A DNA stretch of 64,000 bases from Rhynchonema sp. JSB1_4 (GCA_030248065.1 JASAMV010005928.1:85788-149787); one strand, 5' to 3'; counted from the first letter of the stretch, positions 26,939-39,914 are shown. Notes: generated by a model from the sequence alone, not told the origin. Program-made: numbers and translations.

Positions 26939-29900
26939 ATGGTAGAAACTGCCATACCTTGGCCCGCTGTTCTTTTTGTGCTGAGCACCCTTGCAAATTT
27001 GTCAATTGGCGACATGTATTGTTACGTGTGCAACGCGGCGACGTTCGATAATGCACCCGCGGTGTGCAACCATGTACCCACGGTGGACGACCCGTTGTAC
27101 AGATGTCCGGATTTGTTTGCTTGTGCCTCGATGGTTGGTTTGGGTGCCCGGTGACTGCGTTGTGTTTCTGTAGCTAACTCAGTTGGACTAGAGCGATACG
27201 AGCGATGTAATAAGAACGGATGCACAGAATCAGTGGTATTGGAGTTAGTCTAGCGGTTCAAGTGCGTGCCGTGAGGCGTTTTGCATGGATCACCACCTTG
27301 GCAGACATAGCTACAGATTTCGAGAATCAAAGTCATCCGAGCTACATATAGGTACACATATTACCTAAACCCCTATAGCCGTTTATTTCGTCCGCACAAT
27401 AAATTCGACTGTCAAATTACTACCTTTCCATTTCAGACCAATGCCAACGGCACAATAACGCGTCGTTCGTGCTTTCCGATCGACGCTGGTGAGAACCGCG
27501 CATCGTGCACGGCCTTGGCTGGAGGAAAGGACTCGTGCAGAACCGTTAACGGCACTCAGCAACGATTCTGTTGTTGTACGGGATCCGAGGTTGGGAGGCT
27601 CCTAAGTAGTCCTTATGCGATTTTATCAGTGCTGAATCAGTTAGAAATTGGTGAAAAATTCCACTTAGGATATCAGAAAGCATAATCCAAGTGTGTTATG
27701 GCAACGCTGCGTTCCATTCTCCTCGCTCATTTTGGGCTGCAGTCGTCGCGCTATAGTTTGCGCGCATTCTGTTGTTTCGCGTGTTGTTTTGGAGTCACCC
27801 AGACAGCTGCGTGCGCGCGAAATATACGCAGTTGCATTGACAGCATAGAATAGGCCAAAATATCACAGGCGGAGTTACTCACTATGGTACCTATATACAA
27901 ACGTAAATGCCAGCACATAAATCGTTGCAGGGTTGTAATGGTCCGAAGCCGACGTTCCAACCAATCCAATGCGAACAGTGCGGTTACCAAGCCCCGAACG
28001 TCCCGCGGTCGTGTCTGACGGGCGAGACACATTTGGTTACTTGTAATGAAGCGTGTTTCAATGTGAGTCTGGTGTTTCAGTGACAATCAAACCGGTTCAA
28101 TTAAGAAAGCGAATAAGACAGTCAATTGTTCAGTTCACTACATCCGATGGTGTTCTGCTTCGCACCTGTGGCACACTGGGCGAATGTTTCGACTACGCTG
28201 GGGGAGCACAGCAGTGTTTCGTACCGAATGATGAGTACTCGATTGGCTGCTGTTGTACGCACGAGGGCGGATGTAATTCGAATAAAACTGTTTCTGAAGG
28301 TATGGGCATATTTGGGTGATTCGATGTTTGAGCTTGGACTACCCTCAGAACTTGTATTTGCTTTTTTAGTGCCAGTCTCAGACCCAGACACTTCGCCGGC
28401 AAATGAAGGTTCAGTGGTGCTGAGCAGTGCGAATACACAGCAATCCGTCTGCTATTTGTGTGGTGAAGTTGCAAGGTTTGTGTTTCGTACGTCAAAGGTG
28501 GTAATTTAAGACAGCGATTGTTTGTTTCCAAAGGGAGAACCGGTTATGCCATAATTCCAATCCGAGACAACTTTTGTACTTGCAGACAACAGCACGGCAA
28601 TGTCGTCCCCGATGTGTGTGAAGAACGACCCGATCCAGAAGCCGGCGCTTTTCAGTGTCCAGCGAATCAGATCTGTTTTAATGTTGGTCTTCCGTGACCA
28701 GACTCAGCCATTTTTGTGCGTTCCTGAAGCATTACAAAGACTTATTCCAGTCAACAAACGCCGAAGGTGTTATCGCACATCGCATCTGCTCCGATGTTCA
28801 GCCTTGTCTGGACATAATTGGCACAACCAACGGATGCGCAAGCAGTGGTCAAGGTTAGTGGCGCCGAAGGTGCACCAAAGTGTGTTCATTCACAACAATA
28901 CACTAGGAAAAAAGTGCCGGAGGCAGCGCCGTATACCTTGGTTGTGGTGACCACACGTTGTCACTCTGTTTCTGATGATATAATGGGTCAAAACAAGCAC
29001 CTTGTCCTCTATGCAGTATTTCCGTCAGTTTCTGATGATATAATGGATCAAAACAAGCACCCTGGCCTTCATACACTTTTTTACACAGTTTCTGATGATA
29101 CAATGGGTCAAAACAAGCCTGTTCGTTCACTTTGACGACAACCAAGGTATACGCCGCGCGCTCGCCGGGGAGTTACCACCATTGTTTGTGTCATCAACTG
29201 CGAGTTAAATGGGTCAGCCAATTTTGTTGCCGGTCACAAACACAGTTTTCGAAATGATCAGTGATGTACAAACTGAGTGACCTAGTCGACCAACCAGTGT
29301 CACAGATTTTAGAACGCTATGGTTCATTTAAGTTAGCAGTCGTCTAACTTGTGTCATAAATTGCGGAACTTACAGTCGTGGTTCAACCGGTGATAATCTA
29401 GTCGTGCAACTAGCGTCACAAGTTGCTCAACCAAGTGATTCAACTAAGCTAGTGATAATATAGTCGTCCAACTAGTCTCTCAAACTGCGGTACGTGGTGG
29501 TGCAACTTGTGATAATTGCATAAGTCGTCCATTGACGGCGCAATAGTCTAGTAGTAACAGTCGAACCTAGTGATGGTATCATGGTCGTTCGACCAGTGTT
29601 GCGTAGGCGATCGCTGATCTTGTTCAAGGAGGTAATTTGTTTTCTGTTGTGAATTGTGCTCTAGGTTGGACTTTTCGTCAATTTTTGCATTGGATCTTTT
29701 CCTGACGTTACATCCTCACAAGTTTGTCGGTTGTGAAAGCTTGATTTTAGTTCCAAATACAAATGCATAAGCTTCCGCGGAAAGTTTGACTGGTGGTAAC
29801 GCGGACCCATTTAACTCGCAGTTGATGACACAAACAATGGTGGTAACTCCCCGGCGAGCGCGCGGCGTATACCTTGGTTGTCGTCAAAGTGAACGAACAG

Positions 29901-32900
29901 GCTTGTTTTGACCCATTGTATCATCAGAAACTGTGTAAAAAAGTGTATGAAGGCCAGGGTGCTTGTTTTGATCCATTATATCATCAGAAACTGACGGAAA
30001 TACTGCATAGAGGACAAGGTGCTTGTTTTGACCCATTATATCATCAGAAACAGAGTGACAACGTGTGGTCACCACAACCAAGGTATACGGCGCTGCCTCC
30101 GGCACTTTTTTCCTAGTTTTGACCCTTTTGTCGAGTCTTGTGAAGACATCAAATGGGAACGCGCACTCCGGCATCGCGATGGATGCCGTCGTGGCTCGTG
30201 GGTTGCTTTACTGTACACAAGATAAATATAATAAACAAAAGCACAATGAAACAGCACACGCGAAACAATAGTCAACCAACAACAACTACCCAGTGCGGGC
30301 GGGGCAGCCATCAAACACGTCAAATTTGTCACGCGTACTCCGTCATCGCGTAGCGATGCCGTCGTAAGCGTGCATTTTGCAACACGCAACAACCACATCC
30401 TTTCCACTTTTTGTCCTGAACTATAATTGTTCATCACAGTACTGTAATCAAAGGCAACGAAATCAAGAAGCTGAATTGTTGTATGTTGTTGAACTGGATT
30501 CTGCCACACACGTTACCAATCGTCCGACGAAGTGTGGCGACATTTTCTGTCGGTTGCACGACTAAATTGATAATGTACATTCTTAGTTGTGCGACCAAGC
30601 ATGACAAAATTTGCCGCCTGTTGTGCGACTAAATTCAACGACCTACACTCCAAGTGATGCGACAGCTAACAAGTACGGGCGGGGCAGCCACCAAACACGT
30701 CAAAGTTGTCACGCGTACTCCGTCATCGCAAATACCGGACATGACTAATATCTCTAAACACAAAACACACGAGCTGGATAGGTTAATCCACCAACTAAGC
30801 GCACAAAATGCACAGCCTAGTCCGACAATTAACGTCACAAAGTATACAGTCTAGTCCCCCGACCAACGAGAAAGCTAACGGGCAAGGGCGATCTCCGTCG
30901 ACGCGTTGCGTCGCCGTCGATGCCCTTGAGTGTCAATACAAGACATGACTAATATCTCTAAACACAAAACGCACAGCCTGGATTGGTTAGTCCACCAACT
31001 AACGGCACGAAATGCACAGGCTAGTCCGACAATTAACGTGATAAAATATACAGGCTAGTCCCCCGACAAACGAGCAAGACTGACAGGCAAGGGCGATCTC
31101 CGTCGACGCGTTGCGTCGCCGTCGATGCCCTTGAGTGTCAATACAAGCCATGATTATATGCCTAATCACTAAACACACAGCTTTGATTGGTTAGTCCACC
31201 AACTAACGGCACGAAATGCACAGGCTAGTCCGACAATTAACGTCATAAAACACAGATTGGACAGGCTGTTGATTGACTGTACACAATACAACATTAGAAG
31301 TACTGGCTGGAGGCACAAAACACACAGGATAGTCCCTCAACTAACATCACAAAACGCAGGCTGAACAGGCTACTCCTCCAACTAACGGGCAAAAGCGATA
31401 TCCGTCGGCTCGCTGCGTCGCCGTCGATAGCACTTGGAAAAATAGAAATTATCCATGATTTGCCTTCTTAATTTTCATAAAAAGACTCGGCTTCAATCAG
31501 AAAGCCATAACTTTACGAAACCCGCACCAAATAAAACAAACAAGAATGCACAGCATGATCAAGCGTGAGAAAAAGCACACATAATAATAAACTTTCACAC
31601 GCGCAACTTTCCCACGGGGGATTAACAAAGCTTATCACAACCAATCAGCTAAGAGATTAGTGTCGCGCAAAGAAATGGGTGCGCGGCAGTTGAAATCATG
31701 CGCTTATATGCACGAAATCGCTTATATCCATTCACGCACCTCTCACGAAATCGCTTACAACGACCACACATGCTTTTAAGTCCGACCTACGCTCGGGAAT
31801 TCAAATTAACACATGTGAAACGATCCATTATAAGCATACTTTCAGTTTTAACGTGACTAACTCTCAAAACAGTCAAGCTGCAAACCAGCCACGCTCAATC
31901 CAACACAGCCGCCGCACACTTATTCGAAAACAATCAAACTATCACACAAAATCAACTGAATCCTGAATCGCACCCAAATTCCACCGTTTTTGGGTGACCC
32001 AAAAACCCGTTTTTACACGGTGGACCGATTTGAAAGTTTCACACTTCTTTGACCTGCAGACGTACTCTCAAAAATAATCAAAACATCGCTCAACGTAAAC
32101 CACATTAAGCCGTGCCAACCTCGCAAACCTGATCTCGAACACAAATTTTACCACTTTTTGGGTGACCCAAAAAACGGTTTTTACAAGGTGCACCGATCTG
32201 AAATTTTCACACTTCTTTTACCTCCAGACGGACACTGAAAAACAATCGAAACATCGCTCAACACAATCCACATTAAACCGCGCCAACCTCGCAAACCTGA
32301 ACTCGAACAGAAATTTTACCACTTTTTGGGTGACCCAAAAACCGGTTTTTACACGGTGGACCGATCTGAAATTTTCATGGTTTTTTGACCTCCAGACGGA
32401 CTCTGAAAGACAGTAAAAACATCGCTCAACCCAAACCACATTAAACCGCGCCAACCTCGCAAACCTGAACTCAAACATGAAATTTTACCACTTTTGGGTG
32501 ACCCAAAAACCGGATTTTACAAGGTGGACCGATCTGAAATTTCCACACTTCTTTAACCTCCAGACGGACTCACAAAAACAATCAAAACACCACTCAACAC
32601 AAACCACGTTAAACCGCGCCAACCTCGCGAACCTGAACTCGAACACAAATTTCACCGCTTTTTGGGTGACCCAAAAAACCGGGTTTTACAGGGTGGACCG
32701 ATCTGAGCTTTTCACACTTCTTTGACCTCCAGACGGACTCTGAAAGACAGTAAAAACATCGCTCAACCCAAACCACATTAAACCGCGCCAACCTCGCAAA
32801 CCTGAACTCGAACACAAATTTTACCACTTTTGGGGTGACCCAAAAACCCGTTTTTGCAGGTTGGACCAATCTGAAGTTTTCATCACTTTCAAACCCGCAG

Positions 32901-35900
32901 ACAGGCTCTCCAAACCAATCAAAATATCAACCAAAACAAGTCACACACGGTTAGAATAATGCTCACAAAAAACATTAGTTGTCCGACTAACCACCAAAAA
33001 CTAAGTGAAACTTCACCGGCCGTTTTCTCGCGATAGAAGTGATATCAATTTTTCTGCCACACATGTAAGTACGGCCCACCACTAGACGAATCGAACGATA
33101 TACGACTTGCCCGGCCTGATTCAGGATCCTTAGCGCAGTTGTCATCTGTCCCACTTTATGTTGCCGCCGAACACACAAATTTTCGGGTGGCTGAAAAACA
33201 CCTTTCTACTGGGTGGATCGAGCTGAAATTTTCAGCGTTTTGTAACGGCTAGACTCCCACTCCAAAACAATCAAAACATCATTAAGAACCAGTCACACGT
33301 CACCACGCCAGAACCCCGATTTTTAACACACAAGGTATAGGCAAAAATCACTAAATCCAGCTTGGTGATGTTTCGCTTGAGAATTTCAAAAAAAATTTCC
33401 GCGGTCTCTCATCCTATCGAACTGTCCTTCCGATAGACATATTACTAACCCCGCAACGCAAAACCGCGATCGTTCGGTTCCCAACCAAGGTATACGGAGG
33501 TTAACGACCGTTAACCCCGTGATTGTGCGGTTTCTTGGACGCACTAACGGCAGTGCTAAAAGTGCGGTTCGTTATGTAGGTTATTTCTAACCAACAAACC
33601 TTCAGGCGTGGGTCGGATGTGTTGTTGTGAAGACGAACTGTGCAACGCGCCGCAACAACGTCGATGTCAAAACTGTGACGAAATCAACGGCGCCTTGCGC
33701 TGTGCTGTGCGCGCTTGTGACTCTCCATGTATGAAGGTACACGCTCATTTTGGGGATTTAAAACTATGTACAGTATGTGGCATCACTGCCGACCCTGTAA
33801 AGTTTGAGACTGTCCAAGCAATTGCGACAATTCAATTCTGCCGCAGCAGTTCGTGACTCTGACCGGCGAACTGCGGTTGTCCGGATGTCTGGAGGCCGAC
33901 GCTTGTGCTTCGTTCGCTGGCGGTGTTGATGGATGCGCGTCACACAATATTGATGGTGCGTTTGAGTTTCGAGTAGTATAAGTGACAATTCAAAATTGTT
34001 CGACCAGGCGTCGACTATACGGTTTGCTGCTGTACCGATGGTGATCTGTGCAATTTCGTCTACGTGGATGGCATTGCCACAACAATAGGTGAGTGGTGAC
34101 TGGACAGGTCGCTGTGAAGGTGTATTTCGAATCAGATCGATCGAGCTTTCTTTTCTACTTTCTTCAAATTCTTCTGCCACTTGGTTATTTATTTGTGGAC
34201 AACATCGTTATTTCAGCCCCAAACGCCGCGAACACAACGGCGTTAACAACGGCAACATTGACATCACTATTGGCAAGCAGCACTGCCACCACGGTTGTTC
34301 AGCAGACAACAACTGCCTCATCAACTGATGCACCCGGCACGAGCAGTAGTAGTGCCGCACAGCCGGCAACAACAAGTTCAACAGGTTATTATTGATATGA
34401 GCTATGTGTCAAACCTAACGTTTAGCAGATTCTTTAGTCGATCCCATTGAGGGGACCAATCCGGGAAGTACGACCCTGGGCACAACTGATCCTGGTGCTG
34501 AATCGGAAGATTCGGATTCTGCGAATTCCGTGACAGACAAGCAATTCAATGGTTAGTTTAGGCCAGAGACCACCACCCCTCACTTACTGAACTGCAATTA
34601 AACGTATTTTAAGAATGCTGAATTGCTGATTTGTATTAAGAGCGTGGAACATCGTCAACAGTCGAAGAGGCAGCGACCGCAACAACCCCGCAAGCGACAG
34701 CAGCCCAGTCTGAAGCAGCCACAACGACATCCACTGAATCACCACGTGCGACAACAACGGCCAAGGTGCAGAAGGCCGGCGTTGATGGTAACAAGTCTGA
34801 CGCGAGCACCGCTCGAAACAAGAGACTCCACGAACTTTTCATGCATGCGCTCTTTCTGGTCATGGCGCACTTGGGCATATGATTTGAACAGTTTGACAAC
34901 ATTACACTTATCGTTTCTGTATGCATAGTTTCTGAACACTTGGTCTGCAAAACTTTTTTATTTATATATATCTGGCTTTTTTACTTTTATTGTCTAGCGA
35001 TTGCTTAGATGTACATTATGTACACTATAGCGTTTTTGTCTGACATTCCTTGGTTAAAATGTTTGACTTAGTTCTGGTGTTGTTTGTGTTGCGGTTGATT
35101 TCTGGTTGGTCTGTTTGTGCATTTTTGATGCGCTTCGAACAAAGACATTTTATGCTTGTTCGTGCATGGGAAGATTGTTATAGATCATGAAGTGACGACT
35201 AAACACAGCCAAGCAGTGCTGCAAGTTAACAAGCACACATAAGAAGCATTTGATTCAGATACAACAACGGCAACCGCCGATAACAGCGTTGTCAGTAAAC
35301 CTGCCTACACCACGTTGCAGTCTGAGGCGGTGACAACAACGCAAGGTTTGCACAGCACCACTGCTGATGAGTTGAGGGAAGTAACTGGGCAACCTGTTAC
35401 CAACGGAAATTCAGGTCAGCCAACGGTTTCGCACAAACTATATTCTGCATCAGTAGCATTACATGTGGTTTAGAGGGTTAACGTTGAATGCGCCGTTCCA
35501 GACTCCGACCAGACCGTTGACTCATCCATCATTGTGAATACGTCAACAACGTTAACAAAGTCTGAGTTGGCTGGCATGAGTAGCAGTGCTGTCGGTTCTG
35601 GAACCACCACAGGTAAACATTATACTTATGTATGTATATGTGTGGTTAATTTCCTTGGAATGGTATCGGCTTTGACACAGGCACGGCTGGTGATGCAAGC
35701 GAGTTAACGACCCCGCCTGATGCACAAGAAGCAACGACCGAAGCACAAGGTTCATCCAGTGACAACAAACAAGAGTCGACTGCGGTGAGTGTCGGCCAAA
35801 AACAGCATGACGAACAAGCGGTTGCCAGCACAACACCAGAGGTGAAGTCATGTTCAACCAGGTTGCCCGTTTGTGTCAGGCAATCAATTCAACTATATCA

Positions 35901-36093
35901 CTTCAACGTCAACTCAATACTTCAACTATAATTCAACAATACTACACGCAATTATCAATGAAAGCGAGAATTTCCATTGCAGGTGAAGCAAGCAGGCGGC
36001 TCCGACAACGGTGTACCAGAAAATCGACCGATGTCGAAATGCGAGCCACTGGTGATGTTAATGACAGTAACAGTCCTCTTGTATCACAAGTAG
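26939..36093 (+). CDS. Four-module Ly6/uPAR-like protein with mucin-like stalk and GPI-like tail
   Basis: Seventeen exons join in phase into 749 residues: 26939-27133, 27437-27589, 27931-28062, 28134-28299, 28370-28475, 28586-28682, 28751-28853, 33606-33736, 33847-33955, 34008-34088, 34217-34384, 34429-34551, 34641-34787, 35259-35414, 35502-35612, 35681-35841 and 35983-36093. A signal peptide is followed by four three-finger modules, each starting CxxC (MYCYVCN, QCEQCG, VCYLCGE, RCQNCDE). Each module ends in a triple-Cys motif (CCCTGSEGCN, CCCTHEGGCN, CCCEDELCN, CCCTDGDLCN). Intron positions repeat between modules, so they arose by tandem exon duplication. Exons 11-16 encode a Ser/Thr-rich stalk. 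The last exon ends in a short hydrophobic run (LVMLMTVTVLLYHK), like a GPI signal. This is a cell-surface protein with unknown ligand. Intron 7 is 4.75 kb and full of repeats. Confidence 0.85.
28902..30117. mobile_element. Perfect 314-bp inverted repeat pair flanking 588 bp
   Basis: Arms 28902-29215 and 29804-30117 are exact complements by eye. Each arm contains a smaller unit (28931-29152 at left) bounded by GTATACCTTGGTTG and its complement. Inside that are three copies of a roughly 61-bp direct repeat with TTCTGATGATATAATGGGTC. Mirrored 80-residue frames are repeat translations. A single further CAACCAAGGTATAC lies at 33483. It sits in intron 7 of the Ly6-repeat gene and looks like a young non-autonomous element, possibly two MITEs joined head to head. 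Confidence 0.85.
30270..31440. repeat. Degenerate tandem repeats of about 205 bp
   Basis: The block CAAGGGCGATCTCCGTCGAC, followed by a hairpin-like CGTCGCCGTCGATGCCC, recurs at 30883 and 31088 and partly near 31387. Between are repeated ACTAACGGCACGAAATGCAC and GGCTAGTCCGACAATTAACG units. A second unit (GGGCGGGGCAGCCA...CACGCGTACTCCGTCATCG) recurs at about 30298 and 30678. All of it is within intron 7 of the Ly6-repeat gene. Confidence 0.8.
31985..32905. repeat. 168-bp tandem repeat array
   Basis: The marker GGGTGACCCAAAAA occurs at 31992, 32160, 32328, 32496, 32664 and 32833, a very regular 168-169 bp spacing. A weaker unit follows near 33185. Each unit holds ACGGTGGACCGATCTGAAA and AACCGCGCCAACCTCGC. 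Frames of 80-odd residues across it are repeat translations. The array lies in intron 7 of the Ly6-repeat gene. Confidence 0.9.
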
Positions 36094-38407
36094 CCAACGA
36101 AATCTCTTTTACAAAATAATTGCAACTGGCTATACTTGGTGACACTTTTCAGCATCGTACCCTCACACACACGGTGAGGTCTGATGCTTGTCTGTGATAT
36201 TATGTGATAGGTGACCGAACAGCATTTACTTTGGGTAATTCCATTTCTTTAATGTCTGAGTAACTTAGGCTGGATTTTCACGGTAAAAAAATTCAGTCAA
36301 ATTCTGACACCACAACAAGCAGACCAGTGCGGTTGGACATCACTACCTATACAGGAAGCCAGTATCACAATGGTGTACCATCAAATCGGTTCTACATGCT
36401 GTAGATTTGTTTTCGTCATTCTTTGTTTGTGCGAATGTAGGTTTCGGTGCGAAGCATCGACATTATCTTGGTCCCTGATCCTACACGTATGTATGTAGTG
36501 CGTGCCACGGGCACCAAGGCTTTGTATCAGAACTCAATGTGACCAAAAAATGGCGAAACGTCATTGCGTTTTATTTTGTTCAGGCGTTGCGTGGATACCA
36601 GCCAGCATTGTGGATAAACTGTGGTTTTGTTCTGACATCTTGCCAGCGAAGAGCAAATCAACGGGGAGGCTGCTTTCAGCGCAGGTACAGGCAGGTCTGG
36701 GTTGTCGTGGATGTCAAAAAAGTCGAAAATAACGAAGTCGACTTTGCCTATGCGACACAAGTTAACTGCTGCCGATATTTAGACGCACAGTGTGCCGTCC
36801 TGATAAACTGGAACGAACGTCCCTGCAATTTTGGTCGCGGAGTGCAAACCGTGCGAGGATGCACATGCGTATCGCATATTTAGCTCACGAAAAGACCGTG
36901 GTGCCGTATTGCACCAAGTACGATTATTTATATATGGCCATGTGACTGACTTTCAGAGCAAAACACGTGAGAGTATGCCACTGTTTCCGAAAGTCGTTGT
37001 TCAGAAATCAATTTTATGATGTTTACTTGTCAGGCCTCCACATTTGAAATCAAATTAAAGAGCAGGAAAGACTGCTGCTAGCCATGAATCATGTGACTGA
37101 TACTGCAGGAGCCTGTTTTTTGTTGGGAATTGTCGCTTGGAAACTGATGTGAGGGCATGTTGGCTGTCAAAAGACTGAATATTGTGGGGTGCGCTGGACA
37201 CAATCGTATACGCCAACAAAACATGTATTTTGATGGTCAAGACTGCCAAAAGCACAAGCATGTTTAAAAGTATAATAACATGAGCGACTTGGTAACGTCT
37301 AGTTTGCAATATTATACAGTACATTCACAGATGTGAATAGTCCGATGTTGTGCAAAAGATTATTATCGGAAAGGAGTAAGCGTTCAAAACGAGCAAACTA
37401 GCCAGATGCGACAAAAATGGAGGAAACTCAAAATTGACGGAATGTCAACATTGCCGAAGGAGTAAATAAGGTCAAACAAAAAGACGAGTCTTAGTTGAGA
37501 AAATTCGAATGGCTTCACAAAATAAAAGCATGCGAAAATAATTTGTAAAAAAACGCTTATCCCCTGCTTAACACAACAACCGAGACTGCATGGCGGACGG
37601 GCAATTGAGCAAAGCACATTTGAGCAAGACCACTTTGAGCAAGCGAAAAAGGGCAGAGTCCAAAAGAGCAGAACCTGAAAACGAATAGGCCTGAGCCTAA
37701 GCCTAAGCCCAAACACAAAACTAATCTTAAGTGTATGCCTAAGCCTAAGCCTAAGCCTGACACCAAATCAGCCTAAGCCTAAGCCATTGGAACAAAATAA
37801 GTGCTCTGCTCTTTTGGCCTTGCTCTTTTTCACTTGCTCCAAGTGGTCTTGCTCAAATGTGCTTTGCTCAATTGTCCGGCCACCGACTGGATAATGCAGA
37901 TACCGCCGAGTTTACATACCGAGTCACACAAAAGAACATTGGAGCTGCATAAGAAAAGTTCTAGCTTTGGTACAGAGCATATTATTCGAGTAATAATAAC
38001 ACAATTGAAATGAGGTGACACAATTCTCGATCACAGTAAAATTGTAAACACAACCCTTCCCCCAGAATACAACCACCGCCCCGGAATAGCCCCCAGATGG
38101 TGGCCGGGAATTAAATGTGCCCCGGGAATAGAGCCTCCTAAAGGAAATCTCCCATTGAGGTGACTATAGGATTGCTTTTATTACACGGATTGTATACAAC
38201 ATTTGTCACTCCGTTAGATGATTAAATCCCCCCTATGTCGATGAATATGCTCGAATTGCGATTATGAGAGAATAATCCCCTGTCGAACGCACTTCTTGGA
38301 ACATTTTCCAGATTTGGATCAGTGAACAATAGAGAGTCCCCACAGCTCCCAACATTGGGCCCTTGTATTTAGGTTTTCACTGTAAACATGCTCTCATGGA
38401 CCCCGAT
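36094..38407. other. Stretch with no firmly recognised gene
   Basis: A frame at 36539-36883 (+) is Cys-rich at its end (NCCRYLDAQCAV, RGCTCV) and could hold an exon, but I found no family or matched splice phases. The remainder is covered by the foldback at 37590-37885 or shows only short frames. Confidence 0.35.
37590..37885. repeat. Foldback with interstitial TTAGGC telomere-type repeats in its loop
   Basis: Arms with GGGCAATTGAGCAAAGCACA (about 37597-37676) and the complement (about 37802-37880) face each other. The loop (about 37684-37785) carries runs of GCCTAA, the complement of the nematode telomere repeat TTAGGC, as several blocks of two to three units with variants. Confidence 0.8.
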
Positions 38408-38625
38408 TCATTGCAACGTCTGGTAAATGGCACCTGGATGTGCAACAAAGCTCAGACAAAAGTGGGTGGCGTGTGCCCAGTGCAGTCGACAGGTGGCGTT
38501 GTAGGTGAAGAAGGTGTACGTGGCGCACAAGGATTCCCGCGCACACAACATCATGCAATCACCCTGTCGATTGGCTGTTTTGTCCGCTCCGATCTCCGTG
38601 CCCACTCCCATTTGGTCCCTTCTGC
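38408..38625 (-). CDS. Isolated PAN/apple-like exon (3' end of a gene)
   Basis: The frame ends at a stop at 38408 and has the PAN cysteine layout (GDCMMLCARESLCATYTFF, NATCRLHW, THFCLSF). A CAAGGCAG acceptor lies just upstream at about 38626. Upstream exons were not found; the hAT copy B at 38801 lies in that direction. It may be a separate secreted protein or a gene remnant. Confidence 0.45.
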
Positions 38626-38800
38626 CTTGATAGTGACAATCTAAAAATTATGCGACTGCTTTTTTTAGAAACATTGGACATGTTGTTTTTTCAATAAATA
38701 TCTCACTTAGACTAGCACAGGTCGGATAGCCCGCTGGCGGGGCGGCAGGGAGGTAGTCGCAAACTGAAATAAGGAAAGCATGTTGGCAGGCAATGACAAC

Positions 38801-39306
38801 CAGGGTTGGGCAAAAAAAACGACGGCGTTTTTTTTAAAAAAAGACGTTTTTTTTTAAAAAACGCCTGGGTCGTTTTCCGTTTTTTTTAAATCCTGAATTT
38901 CCTTGATTTTTCCTGATTTTTCAGGGAAAGTACCCTGATTATTAAGGAAAATCAATTTTTTGTCCCATTTTTTTCAAAAAATTTTCGACCAATTTTTACT
39001 TTGTCGAGATACGTCGATATACGGAGTTTGACTTTCAGTGATGACCCCGGCCAAAGTTGGTCCCACGATGCGGGTCTGATATGGGATCTTAGCAACTCGC
39101 TAGAAAAGGGTTGCAACCTGTTTATTTTGCCTCAGAACACATAGAATGACTTCATTTAACCACGTTTTCTTCCCAACATGAGCGTTTTCCAATTTTTTTG
39201 GGGCATATTTTGATCATCTGGGCGTTTTAAAAAGAAACGTTTTTAAAAAAAACTTTTGTTTAAAAAAAAAACGATTTTTCGAAAAAAAGTTTTTTGCCCA
39301 ACCCTG
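38801..39306. mobile_element. hAT-like MITE, copy B
   Basis: The 506-bp element starts CAGGGTTGGGCAAAA and ends TTTTGCCCAACCCTG. It has a perfect 8-bp target duplication ATGACAAC at 38793-38800 and 39307-39314. The core is the same as in copy A with few differences, in the same orientation. Confidence 0.92.
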
Positions 39307-39914
39307 ATGACAACCAGTTAACGTACAGTACCATCAACGCAAAGGGGCCGGTTCGCCGGTCCTCGGCGGCGAGCTGTTAGGATAATAGGTATAGGCAAGC
39401 AGCAGCAGTCAAGTGACCGACACTGGCCACCGGTGAAAAGCATAAAATCAATCGATACATTCATGCGCTCGTGTGTTTGTTTGTGTGGACACTGCTTGTG
39501 TCCTGTTTTGTGCATCCTAATCACGTTTTTTTAATAAAATTTTGGTTTTCTAGGGCTGACCGGAATGTTATGAATTGATTTTAAGAAAAGTAAGTCGAAG
39601 TAAAACATAAGACTTTACATGCCTTCCACATTGCCGCGCATGTTTATAACGACTCATAAACTGACACTTTAACAACAGTAAACGGTTATTTATTTGCCTT
39701 CCGTGCCGGTCCAGGAAGACCAAGAAAGCGATCCAACAAACAGCAAAGCACACATGGCGCATGCAAATATCTATTGATTCCGTGCTTTTCGCCGGCGGCC
39801 AGTGCCGAACACTTGGCTGCTGCTGCTCGCCTACACCTATGTACATAACACGCTGCAGTCCCTCCGCCGGCACACGCAGGTCAATGTTACACTTAGCATT
39901 GCTGGTATAGTAGG

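Noticed and set aside
27238..27305. Possible tRNA (GTTAGTCTAGCGGTTCA box-A-like stretch)
   Set aside because: No matching acceptor stem, anticodon arm or T-loop could be drawn.
28903..30116. Mirrored 80-residue proteins with triple FDPLYHQK repeats
   Set aside because: Identical frames in both inverted arms follow from the 61-bp direct repeat; no start context, splice partner or family supports a gene.
32162..32869. Frames of 82-86 residues on both strands
   Set aside because: They recur with the 168-bp tandem period and are repeat translations.
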